In this document: in pieces, positions 28,201-35,780 of the stretch | How positions within the stretch are numbered: the stretch's first letter is position 1 | Layout of the letters: every line of letters begins with the position of its first letter | Origin: Spirochaetaceae bacterium | Lineage (GTDB): Bacteria; Spirochaetota; Leptospiria; Leptospirales; Leptonemataceae | Assembly (NCBI GenBank): GCA_002730875.1 | Contig: PCBI01000015.1 | Coordinates: 310,001-374,000, forward strand | Direction: 5' to 3' | DNA: 64,000 bases | Position numbers and translations under genes: made by a program | The notes under the pieces: model-generated | Database searches by the model: none | Seen by the model: only the letters and a program-made list of their open reading frames with translations | Told to the model about the DNA's origin: nothing

Positions 28201-29034
28201 GATGCTAATCTGGCCTTCCCGGGGCGCATGTTTAACCTGGAAGCCCAGATGTTTGATGGCGGCTCTTTCTGGATTGATTTCGAAGTAGTAGCCCTTCTCG
28301 TCTCGGGGAAAGATTTCCGGACCTATCTTTTCCAGAGGAATGTGCGGACAGAGTACAGTGCGCGTTTCTTCGTCCAGATCCAGGTCCAGTATGTCATTAT
28401 GACCGGGTACATAGTCCGAGAAATGATAGCGGGTCTTTCCAGGCTTTAGCTCTACATCCAGATCCAGGACTTCTACAGCGGATTTTTCCTGGACATCCAT
28501 TAGCTTGAAGTAGGCTGGATCGTTACTCATGGCCTCCAGTCGTTCCTTTTCGGCGATGAGGGCCGCGCGAATCCTTTCGTAGTTGTGAAAAAATGCCAGT
28601 CGTCCCAGAGCCCGGGTCTGGTTTGCGCCCTGTCCGGATCGAGTGGATATACGATATATTTCAGGATCCGGTAACCATTTATAGGCCGGATCGTTATCGC
28701 GCAGGTATTTGAGATAGGATAGACTGAGTTCGGACGGCGTGGGCGCGCCAATGTAGAGCATGCGGCGATCTTCCTGCAAAAACTGCTCCTGTCCCGGGAA
28801 GCGATAATACTCGCCCTTGCCTTCAATGCTGGTTCCAATGTCCGTAGTATCAATTCCAATCCAGCGCATATACTGACGCGCTTCTGAAGGCATTTCGCGT
28901 TCAATTTGTGAGCGGGCGGAAAGAATTCCTTTCATTCCGGAACCGCCCATTCCTATGATCAGGGACTTCCGGGCCATGGGAAGGTTTTCTTTTAATACTC
29001 GCGTGGCTGACTGGAAGAAAGTGGAATCGCTCAT
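25207..29034 (-). CDS. Large tubulin/FtsZ-superfamily protein (Tubulin_2-like)
   Basis: A 1275-residue protein whose first 400 residues carry a tubulin-type GTPase core. There is a glycine loop LIIGMGGSGMKGI (25-37), an acidic strand GIDTTDIG, and at 282-300 the tubulin signature region SVVGGTGNGMFLDMAAM (GGTGNG at 286-291, where FtsZ has GGGTGTG). Then come a strand YGIIVLPSAF and a base-contacting helix NQNARANAYAAL. The remaining 850 residues are mostly helical and charged with no recognised domain, and I do not see an FtsZ-type T7 catalytic loop. Such oversized bacterial tubulin-like proteins have been proposed to remodel membranes. No TM or signal is present. The FHA-like membrane gene lies 182 bp upstream in the same direction. 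Confidence 0.8.
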   Translation of the reverse strand: MSDSTFFQSATRVLKENLPMARKSLIIGMGGSGMKGILSARSQIEREMPSEARQYMRWIGIDTTDIGTSIEGKGEYYRFPGQEQFLQEDRRMLYIGAPTPSELSLSYLKYLRDNDPAYKWLPDPEIYRISTRSGQGANQTRALGRLAFFHNYERIRAALIAEKERLEAMSNDPAYFKLMDVQEKSAVEVLDLDVELKPGKTRYHFSDYVPGHNDILDLDLDEETRTVLCPHIPLEKIGPEIFPRDEKGYYFEINPERAAIKHLGFQVKHAPREGQISIFLTASVVGGTGNGMFLDMAAMIHDIFKDTWPSPKLYGIIVLPSAFKRVVYNQNARANAYAALKELDYFQSGNAFEATYPGGREVKLEDRLFKDGMLYLLDVENLSGNILQDRDQVQELTGQFIHTFVSSTVGGAIEERMVNDSTRASIYFPEDGSEPARRASYNSFGISRVMYPVPILREIGFKLAALRIVKRFHEPVNEKLLNETFGDLNRGLVRALRLNCALIFERMYPDYRLDWKAEFNGYRDRIQRSMQSGDRSGVVSILELMRRDYGRGEMEHHKDRLLRRMESRWRLELEKVRQVMEEAVAEITADPARGFLFTRALLDKVMDRLEYFQGMCYENRVGLNYYADSEIEEQLRALDTGDFSAKRVEAVYTMIRLNHLQLIHESMLQATEDFLRDFKSALYQLRNETLAPLEDRLQTLAHSLHDEIQKSHFELLQKKNPLFFYLVNKPEIKGFINRHFGARLSLDDLCNEVDFLAMDQGDDSTQIVQTYLMGRFGLEVLERSQAEMEELIHQELGLEILQKSPDEVREILYGQQGDDRQWKIDEATMNRIEVDRLRAGLFQAIQKRFAGFSFENLSIQDVLREKKIHLKNLLTKLDTYSRPYTSANFSGLRSMEYFRAVTQFPLNVFEEGDQAPEQARNDLPPRMDHYAKRSVATPNISVECFEVPNLVKPYEIISMGIVLGFPLFRVNGLNDCVSDYHDLMHRREHPLHLFNHPSFDAKYFPDPYRSRNYLNPKQLWNGLLEFGLLEKKTDRYEYAAELHDGLKQILAGESYMAGIRKLMDEVQKAGGTKTISPDLFARCLAGPGILKKNREGQIYFRKEYDLVIRDILDGDGTGDRASQQHMTKEQYLEKNTRAIAFPGMADLVKFVYSNPSVKSFLITDLERIFAETRGGEVSGASVQIPRSRMANVKLHSFKDEFQFYDYFQTSGSLAWQDFLKNEIVYKVDAVLRTYRHPQDPTLPDRARMEAYLNERQDSIPFVALWELKVKHGVIR

Positions 29035-29216
29035 GGAAAAACTCTGCCTGGAACTATACTGTTGTCTGCCCTAATGGACCTTTACTCGCTGGCGGATCGC
29101 GTTGGAAAATGGGCTGCCTTAACTGCAAAATCTGAGTAGAAGTAGTGCAATGGATAGAGACGTCCTTGAAGCTGCAGAAAAGGGGTACTTCTGCTTTTTG
29201 CTGGAAGTTAGGCAAA

Positions 29217-30125
29217 TCAGCCTCCTCCCCCTTCCCTGGATAGAAATGGATCGATCATGGGATAGGCCCCATCCGTGGAAGGGTGCGAAGTATCATAGCC
29301 AGGAAAGATTCGGTAAAGCCTCAAATAAAAATCCTGGTCCATTCTGGTATAGCTACCCGCCTCTACCTCCACAGCTTTCGTGAATAGATGGAACTCGAAA
29401 TAGCCCGCCACGAATTTGCCATCATGGCGTAGCCGGTCGCCTATCTGGATGCGCAATGGCTTTCCGGATGGAATGCTGGAGTAATGTGGATCGCCTTCCG
29501 GATCTTCTTCGGACTGGATCAATAACCTCTGGCGGGAGTTCATTTCCCGGAAGGTTTTATCGTCCTGGTCCGGAAAGTAGATCAAGGCTTTCCCGGCTCG
29601 GCGTAGATCCACCGAGTATTTCTGAATCAAAGTCTTGTCTGTATTGTAGATATCTCGATCCGGATCCTGGCGAATGCGAAACTCAAGTTCCAGATGATTC
29701 TCGATAATCTCTGTGCTGTGGGTCTTGATATGACCTTCGTGTCTTCCTATGACCACTCGCTTGGACTGACTCTCCAGGGACTTATCCTTTCCCAGACGAA
29801 ACCGATACACCAGTCCCGGATCCAGAAGCTCTTTAGGAGTTACCGTTGCCGGCGGACTGGCAGGACCGGGCCGAGGACTCGGTTTCGGGGTGGGCTTTTT
29901 CGACTCCTTTCGGGGCTCCGGACCTTTCTTAAGCTTATGCACTTTCAGGGTCAGAACAAAGACCGCTGCCAGAGCCGCCAGAAAACCGAGACCCAGCGAG
30001 ATGATGATTACCTGATGATAGAGTCCTTTTTCTTGCATCACAAGAAAGGGAATCAGTCCGGCAATAATCAGAAACAGCACCGCTACAAAGGATTGAACCG
30101 AAATATATGTCTTATTCGAGGCCAT
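29217..30125 (-). CDS. Two-TM membrane protein with FHA-like domain, tubulin partner
   Basis: 302 aa. Two TM helices at about 8-30 and 38-62 form a hairpin, followed by a Lys/Pro-rich linker (residues 65-92) and a cytoplasmic domain from about 105. Its VVIGRHEGHI...ENHLELEF and PLRIQIGDRLRHDGKFVAGYFEFHLF segments match the first strands and the last strands of FHA phosphothreonine-binding folds, although the conserved Ser-x-x-His is changed (ENHLE). The start shares a base with the preceding stop (TAATG at 30123-30127), so translation is coupled. By position it is the likely membrane anchor or adaptor for the tubulin-like protein. Confidence 0.65.
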   Translation of the reverse strand: MASNKTYISVQSFVAVLFLIIAGLIPFLVMQEKGLYHQVIIISLGLGFLAALAAVFVLTLKVHKLKKGPEPRKESKKPTPKPSPRPGPASPPATVTPKELLDPGLVYRFRLGKDKSLESQSKRVVIGRHEGHIKTHSTEIIENHLELEFRIRQDPDRDIYNTDKTLIQKYSVDLRRAGKALIYFPDQDDKTFREMNSRQRLLIQSEEDPEGDPHYSSIPSGKPLRIQIGDRLRHDGKFVAGYFEFHLFTKAVEVEAGSYTRMDQDFYLRLYRIFPGYDTSHPSTDGAYPMIDPFLSREGGGG

Positions 30126-30421
30126 TATAGATCGATGATCTCCATTGATTCGTCTTCCACTACATCCAGTCCGGATGAATCGGAACGTTGATCGGTTTTG
30201 GCCCGGTCCGCCTTTTGTGCATTCGCAGAAGGCCCACCGGCGCTCGGGCCCGTCTGGGCAGGATGGGAGCCGGTTCCAGTGGTTCCGGGTGCCGACTGCA
30301 ACTCTTCGAAGAGATCGCCACCGGTTTCTACCGATCTGGCCGGCTTTGTCCTTTTATCTTCGCTTAAGTCTACCCGGGGATCAAAGATGCGGATAGATCT
30401 AAGGTGCGGGTTCTCCGACAT
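30125..30421 (-). CDS. Short acidic hypothetical protein, first gene of tubulin locus
   Basis: Not recognised. From Met at 30421, 98 residues: a short ordered N-terminal part (SIRIFDPRVDLSEDKR), a low-complexity Gly/Ser/Pro/Ala middle and an acidic end (DVVEDESMEIIDL). No signal or TM. The acidic tail and disordered linker suggest a binding peptide or a phosphorylated ligand for the FHA-like partner, which is pure inference. The frame can be extended to a TTG at 30508, and neither start has a clear ribosome site. Confidence 0.5.
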   Translation of the reverse strand: MSENPHLRSIRIFDPRVDLSEDKRTKPARSVETGGDLFEELQSAPGTTGTGSHPAQTGPSAGGPSANAQKADRAKTDQRSDSSGLDVVEDESMEIIDL

Positions 30422-30603
30422 GAAACGGAATATTGCACTTACATTGCCCCTGACAAGGCATTTTGGATTTCTCGGAGGATTGTATTGCAGGAGTGACTCG
30501 AATCGCAAGAATGGACCCGGATGGCCCCTGGAAATCTGTAATTGAGCCCGGCGAAAGCCAGCGATAACTTCCGAATACAGATGACTATGTCTTAAACCGG
30601 CGA

Positions 30604-31542
30604 CTATGTCTTATCGGTTTCCTTCGAGCTTCCGGTGGTGGCCGATCCGGTTTCCTGGCGCAGGCTCAGGCTTCGCAGGGCATCCGGAATGGAACCAGGA
30701 TTGAAGAGCAATCGACTGGAACGACTCAGAGGACGGTGTAGCATTTTCTTGATCTCAGGTAGCTTTTCACGAGCCGCTCGCCGTCCTTCTTCGATGGCCT
30801 CTGGAGATCGGTGAAAGTCCAGAAAGCCGTAATCGTGCAGCACTGGCTCTATTGAAATATCCGGCGGGTGTGACTTGTAGTTTTCCAGGCGAATCCGATT
30901 CATCATGGTATCGATAGTGCGGTACATGATTCCGGTGACGCCTTCGGCCTTTTCGCGCACCGCATGGGCATCCAGATCCACGGCAATTACCAGATCGGCA
31001 CCCAGTTTACGGGCCAGACTCACAGGCACCGGATTGAGTAATCCCCCGTCTACAAGTTGGTAGTCGCCAAAGACTTCCGGGGACAGAAATCCGGGCACTG
31101 CCACAGTGGCGCGAACGGCCGGGATCAGAGCGCCGTCGGAAATGTGCACTTCCTGCATGGAAGACAAATCTGTAGCAACAACACCGAAGGAACGCTTGAG
31201 TTCAGAGAATTTTCGAACCGGCAGGTATTCTTCCAGAAATCCTACGAAGCGTTTACCGCCGATCAATCCGCCGGTGCCTACGGAAAAATCCATGTAGGAA
31301 AGCGTTACGCGGGGACTCTTGTATTTGGCGGCGAACTCTTCGGCGTGTTCAATGGCATCCGCCGCAAAGAAGGAGCCAATCACTCCTCCGGCCGAGGTGC
31401 CGGTGACTATGTCGATTTCAATCCCGGCTGCTTCCAGTTCTTTCAGGACGCCAATGTGCGACCAGCCACGCGCCGAGCCAGAGCCCAGGGCAACTCCGAC
31501 CCTGGGCTTTCCAACTCTTAGTGGACCGATCTCAAGATGCAT
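30604..31542 (-). CDS. Patatin-like phospholipase (RssA/NTE group)
   Basis: A serine-Asp dyad acyl hydrolase. The oxyanion loop is ALGSGSARGWSHIGVL (18-33), the nucleophile Ser50 is in VTGTSAGGVIGS, and the catalytic Asp is in LVDGGLLNPVPV (near 169). 312 aa, no signal, so it acts on the inner face of the membrane. The start overlaps the stop of the upstream acyl-CoA dehydrogenase (TAATG, 31540-31544), which implies joint function in lipid turnover. It ends 180 bp upstream of the start of the tubulin locus in the same direction, so read-through is possible. Confidence 0.92.
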   Translation of the reverse strand: MHLEIGPLRVGKPRVGVALGSGSARGWSHIGVLKELEAAGIEIDIVTGTSAGGVIGSFFAADAIEHAEEFAAKYKSPRVTLSYMDFSVGTGGLIGGKRFVGFLEEYLPVRKFSELKRSFGVVATDLSSMQEVHISDGALIPAVRATVAVPGFLSPEVFGDYQLVDGGLLNPVPVSLARKLGADLVIAVDLDAHAVREKAEGVTGIMYRTIDTMMNRIRLENYKSHPPDISIEPVLHDYGFLDFHRSPEAIEEGRRAAREKLPEIKKMLHRPLSRSSRLLFNPGSIPDALRSLSLRQETGSATTGSSKETDKT

Positions 31543-33314
31543 TATACGGCAGCCGGCTCCTTTTCGGGGCTTCGGGCTGCAGCCGCACTCTGAATGCGGA
31601 TGATGTTCGCCTGCAGAAGCGCCTTGCTTTCCAGGTTAAAGGCATGCACCAGTTTGGCGCGATGGGCCGCGGCATCCGCATTAACTCTAGAGTTGGAGCG
31701 TTCCACCAGAAGTCCCATGATGAAGCGTGCTGCGGACTGAACCACTTCAAAAGCAAGTTCATCTCGTAGATCGCCTTTCACCTCTTTGTACATGGAAACC
31801 ACTTCTTCGAAACTACGCTGAACATCCAGAAGCTCCTGGGAAGGCTTAAACCGTGCCATCTCCTGATCGATGTAGGAGCGCAGGTTTCCGTTAGGAGTCA
31901 TACCCGATACAATACCGCCGATCGCTGCCACTACTTGCAATTGGGTGGTGCCTTCATAGATATTGGTGATCCGTGCGTCCCGATAGATTCGAGCTACATC
32001 GTATTCTTCTGTATAGCCGGAGCCTCCATGGATCTGCAGAGCGTCGAAAGCCAGCGTATTGCAGCCTTCGGAGATGTAATACTTGGTCAACGGAGTGAAG
32101 AAGTTGGCCAGTTTCTCCCAGGTCTTTACGGTCTCGTCCTTTCGAACATCCCGGTCAGACATGCCCTCGTGTACCAGTCGCTCTTTTCTCCATAGATAGT
32201 TATCGATGGTTCGGGCCGCTTCCTGGAGAAGAGCTCGCATGCCGATCACTTCTCTTTCCATCTTATCCAGCATCTTTCGCACAGCTGGTATCTCTTTGAT
32301 CAGTTTGCCGAATTGCTCTCTTTCGTTGGCGTACTTCTTTGCTTCTCTATACGCAGCCTCGGCGATACCCATGGATTGACCGGCAATACTAAGTCTTGCC
32401 GTATTCATCATTTCCATGGCATATTTCACCAGGCCCTGGCCGGGTTCGCCAATCAACTGAGCGGGAGTGTCTTCATAGACCACTTCGCATGTGGGCGAAC
32501 AATGCAGGCCCATCTTATGCTCAATCTTCGCTACGTATACGTCCTTGCCTTCTACGAGAAAGAAGGACAGCCCCCGGGCGCCGCTTTCGGGCTTTCCGGT
32601 TCGAGCCAGAGTCAGGATTACAGAAGGATACTTGTCGAAACCGCAGGCATGGGTAATGAATCGCTTGGTGCCGTTGATTTTCCAGTTTCCGTTTTCGTCC
32701 TGCTCGGCACGGGTCTGAACATTGGGAAGATCCGAACCGTAGTTGGGTTCGGTAAGAGCCATGGCCCCTACAACCTCGCCCCGGGACATGGCCGGCACCC
32801 ATTTCTCAATCATTTCTTTTGTTCCGAACTTCTCGATGGTTTCGGCCAGGTTAACGCAGCCGGCCGCGATAGCGAAGGAAGCATCTCCTCGGCTTGTGAG
32901 CTCCATCAGAAGTGTCTGTACTGTCAGAGGGATTCCCATTCCGCCGAATCTCCGATTGGTGGCATACGGCATGAGACCCGCTTCCTTAACGGATTCATAG
33001 GCTTCCACCATGGGCTTTGGAAACGTGACCTTTCCATCGTTGTATTTCAGGCCTTCGTGGTCCATGGCCTGGGAGGCCTGCGCGATGACCGTTCCGGCAA
33101 TCTCTCCGGAGCTTTCCAGGATGGTCCGATAGTAATCCACCGCTTCTTGCACAGTCCCTGGAGCCATGGCGAGTTTCTCATCGCCTTTCTCTTTGTAGGC
33201 CTTTGCATCTGCAAAGTCGTTTTCGTATGCCTGGACAATCTCTTCCCAGTCGGTGATTTCGTTCAGATGAAGCTGTAGATCTTCATTATCTTCGTAATAA
33301 TTGCCGTTTATCAT
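31542..33314 (-). CDS. Acyl-CoA dehydrogenase with C-terminal extension
   Basis: A FAD enzyme of fatty-acid beta-oxidation type. Blocks visible are GAMALTEPNYGSDLPNVQTRA, WKINGTKRFITHA, REQFGKLIKEIPAVR, LQIHGGSGYTEEYDVARIYRDARITNIYEGTTQLQ with the catalytic Glu in YEGTT. About 110 residues follow the core, as in long acyl-CoA dehydrogenases with a helical C-terminal domain. The ATG at 33314 is preceded by AAGGAGGA at good spacing, so the longer frame upstream is discarded. A palindromic operator sits 50 bp upstream. Coupled with the patatin gene. Confidence 0.93.
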   Translation of the reverse strand: MINGNYYEDNEDLQLHLNEITDWEEIVQAYENDFADAKAYKEKGDEKLAMAPGTVQEAVDYYRTILESSGEIAGTVIAQASQAMDHEGLKYNDGKVTFPKPMVEAYESVKEAGLMPYATNRRFGGMGIPLTVQTLLMELTSRGDASFAIAAGCVNLAETIEKFGTKEMIEKWVPAMSRGEVVGAMALTEPNYGSDLPNVQTRAEQDENGNWKINGTKRFITHACGFDKYPSVILTLARTGKPESGARGLSFFLVEGKDVYVAKIEHKMGLHCSPTCEVVYEDTPAQLIGEPGQGLVKYAMEMMNTARLSIAGQSMGIAEAAYREAKKYANEREQFGKLIKEIPAVRKMLDKMEREVIGMRALLQEAARTIDNYLWRKERLVHEGMSDRDVRKDETVKTWEKLANFFTPLTKYYISEGCNTLAFDALQIHGGSGYTEEYDVARIYRDARITNIYEGTTQLQVVAAIGGIVSGMTPNGNLRSYIDQEMARFKPSQELLDVQRSFEEVVSMYKEVKGDLRDELAFEVVQSAARFIMGLLVERSNSRVNADAAAHRAKLVHAFNLESKALLQANIIRIQSAAAARSPEKEPAAV

Positions 33315-33861
33315 GGATTCTATCCTCCTTGTGGCCCTTGCGGCTCCCTTGATCCATGCTTTGCATATTGACTTTTGAGTCAATCTATTCCAGGAACAGG
33401 GCAAGGGTTCGCTTCTCCCTCTCTTTCTATCTTGCCAGTGTAACAAGAATTCAACGTTTTGTCAGCATTGGACGGAACGCTAATGCGGGGACTAAAACGA
33501 ATCCCTCAATGGCAGCGACCCGTTCAGTAATGTATCCGCTGCCCGGGCACTCGGCGCCAGGCTACTGGCCACGCCCGGGGCACAGCCAGAAAGGTCATCA
33601 AGAAACCGCAACTGACGCCGGTAATTACTTGCCATATACACTGTGGATGGTTCATCCTGCTGCCACTTCCGCAATACGGCCGGCCCCGGACCAGGTGGCA
33701 GGATTCAACGTACGCCCATTGCGGTAAGGAAGGGTCAGTTATGAAGAAAGATTCGACTTCGTTCGGGGACAGCCTCCGGTGAATCAAATAGCAGACTCAA
33801 AGGCAAACGTAACCTGGATCATATAGGTCCAGATCAACAGATACAAACAGAGGAACGTTTC
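33315..33861. other. 547-bp intergenic region, divergent promoters, no gene seen
   Basis: It lies between two divergent genes. Apart from the operator-like palindrome at 33367 and the Shine-Dalgarno sequences at each end (AAGGAGGA on the minus side, AGAGGAA on the plus side) I find nothing that looks like a gene. Short open frames here have no recognisable domain, signal or ribosome site. Confidence 0.6.
33367..33384. promoter_or_regulatory. Perfect 7-4-7 inverted repeat, probable operator
   Basis: ATTGACT-TTTG-AGTCAAT is a perfect palindrome 53 bp upstream of the acyl-CoA dehydrogenase start. TetR-family fatty-acid regulators bind sites of this size and shape, and the half-site TTGACT also looks like a -35 box, so a repressor here would block RNA polymerase. 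No regulator gene is in the window. Confidence 0.65.
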
Positions 33862-35253
33862 ATGCAAAATTCCAGGGTAGAAGATTTACCTTTATCCAAA
33901 CAGATCGCCTATGCGGTAGGACAATTCGGATGGTCCACTATCGTAAACATTCTCGGAGTTCAGCTCGTATTCTTCTATAGCCCGCCGGCAGATGCCGGAA
34001 TACCCCGGTTCCTACCCGACTTCACCATTCTCGTGGTAATCACTACCGTAGTTCTTTTGACCGTGAGCGGACGACTGTTCGATGCGATTACCGATCCGCT
34101 CATTGCAAACATGAGTGACCGTTCCCGAAATCCGCGGGGAAGAAGGATACCCTTCATGGCCATGGGCGCCATCCCGGCCGCGCTGTTTTGTGTGCTCATG
34201 TTCATTCCGGTTTTCGAACCCGAGAGCTGGGCAAACTTTGCCTATCTGGTAGTGATCCAGTTGCTATTCTTTTTGTTCATCACCATGTATGTGACCCCCT
34301 TTTTCGCATTATTGCCGGAATTGGGTCACAATGCCACGCAGAAGCTCAACCTCTCCACGTATATCTCGGTGACCTGGGCGCTGGGTCTTATGCTTGCGGC
34401 TCAGACGCCGGCTATAGGCAGCGGCCTGGAAGGGGCGTTTGGGTTAAGCACGGTCCAGGGCTTTCAGGTAGCCACGGGCATTCTTGCGGTATTTGCGATT
34501 ATACTGATGTTCATTCCTGTTTTCGTTATTGATGAAAAACGCTACTGCGAAAGCGAACCTTCGCAGGTGCCGGTGATGGAAGCCCTGAAGACATCCTTCA
34601 GAAATAAGAATTTCATCGCATTCGTTTTTTCTGACTTCGTTTATTTCAGCGCGCTAACGATCGTTCTCACCGGGGTGCTTTATTATGCCACGGTGCTTCT
34701 GTATCCAGACGATCCAACTCAGGGAAAACAACTGGCCGGTTTGCTGATGATTGTTATGACTATTACCTCGTTTGCGCTCTATCCTCTGGTCAACATCCTG
34801 GCCCGAAAGTTCGGTAAGCGAATCCTTGTTCTGTGTTCCTTCAGTTTCTATGCAGTGGTCTTCTCCTACGTCTTTTTTATGGGTCCGCTTCCCTTCTCGC
34901 CGCTGGTGCAGGGCTTGATCCTGGCCGTGGGCGCCGCCATGCCCAATGCTTTTCTGGGAATTCTGCAAAATGCCGTTCTTGCGGATATCGCCGAGCATGA
35001 TGCATACAAGACCGGTATCAAGCAAGAAGGTATGTATTTTGGGGCCAGGACTTTTATGCAGAAGTTCGGACAGACAGCCGGACTCTTTATTTTTGCCGGG
35101 CTAACTGTATTCGGTGTAGATCCGGGCAATGATGCAGGCATTCGCTATAGCGGTATTGCGGGCCTTGTTCTCTGTGTCCTGGCCGTGCTCTTCTTTCTCC
35201 GATACGATGAAAAGACCGTAATGAAAGAACTGGCCGAAGCCGAGAAAAAATGA
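33862..35253 (+). CDS. GPH-family (MelB-like) sugar:cation symporter, MFS
   Basis: 463 aa with about 12 TM helices. The N-terminal KQIAYAVGQFGWS and the cytoplasmic loop DAITDPLIANMSDRSRNPRGRRIPFM are hallmarks of the glycoside-pentoside-hexuronide:cation symporter family. The substrate is not readable. AGAGGAA lies just before the ATG. No sugar-metabolism gene adjoins it; a beta-galactosidase fragment is far away at the left edge. Confidence 0.9.
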   Translation: MQNSRVEDLPLSKQIAYAVGQFGWSTIVNILGVQLVFFYSPPADAGIPRFLPDFTILVVITTVVLLTVSGRLFDAITDPLIANMSDRSRNPRGRRIPFMAMGAIPAALFCVLMFIPVFEPESWANFAYLVVIQLLFFLFITMYVTPFFALLPELGHNATQKLNLSTYISVTWALGLMLAAQTPAIGSGLEGAFGLSTVQGFQVATGILAVFAIILMFIPVFVIDEKRYCESEPSQVPVMEALKTSFRNKNFIAFVFSDFVYFSALTIVLTGVLYYATVLLYPDDPTQGKQLAGLLMIVMTITSFALYPLVNILARKFGKRILVLCSFSFYAVVFSYVFFMGPLPFSPLVQGLILAVGAAMPNAFLGILQNAVLADIAEHDAYKTGIKQEGMYFGARTFMQKFGQTAGLFIFAGLTVFGVDPGNDAGIRYSGIAGLVLCVLAVLFFLRYDEKTVMKELAEAEKK

Positions 35254-35287
35254 TCGAACCTCAGGCGAAGGACGTTAGAATCGCTAT

Positions 35288-35734
35288 ATGAGTCAGCAGG
35301 AAGATAGAGAACTGGGCCGGGAGTTTGCCGAACACATGGATCCTGGATCCGCTTCCGGCTTTGATCGATTCGCCACATTTACCGCCGATGCGGCCAAAGC
35401 CGTAGGCGATAGCCTGGGAAACCTGGCGGGCAGTCTCACAGGCAAGAGCCTGGAGGACCGTATCCAGGAATACTCGGAAGTCTACGGCGAGATTCTGCTA
35501 CATCTGAACGATCGAATGGACGGTCTGGAAAAACGACAGTCGAGCCTGGAAGATGCTCGGCTGAGCGCTGACATCATCAATCGACTAAAAGAGATGCGCA
35601 AACAGGATCCGGAATTCTTCACTGTGGAAGGCCAGCAGCAAATTCGTTCCCAGGCTCGGATCGCGCGCATTCTCTCTATCCTTGCCTTCTTCGCATCCCT
35701 GGCGGCGCTCTTTGCCGTTATCTTCAAGGTGTAG
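35288..35734 (+). CDS. Tail-anchored hypothetical protein
   Basis: Not recognised. 148 aa: a helical, charged body (EDRIQEYSEVYGEILLHLNDRMDGLEKRQSSLEDARLS, likely coiled coil) and a single C-terminal TM helix (ILSILAFFASLAALFAVIF) with almost nothing after it. That topology places the body in the cytoplasm. It is 34 bp downstream of the symporter and 46 bp upstream of the next unknown gene, in one direction. Confidence 0.75.
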   Translation: MSQQEDRELGREFAEHMDPGSASGFDRFATFTADAAKAVGDSLGNLAGSLTGKSLEDRIQEYSEVYGEILLHLNDRMDGLEKRQSSLEDARLSADIINRLKEMRKQDPEFFTVEGQQQIRSQARIARILSILAFFASLAALFAVIFKV

Positions 35735-35780
35735 AAGCCAGCCGCGAACCTCCGGGAAGCCACTGGCGCCAGGAACTGAA

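Noticed and set aside
29174..29199. Hairpin GCAGAA/TTCTGC followed by five T on the plus strand
   Set aside because: It looks like a terminator, but no plus-strand gene precedes it, and in the minus direction of the tubulin operon there is no T-run.
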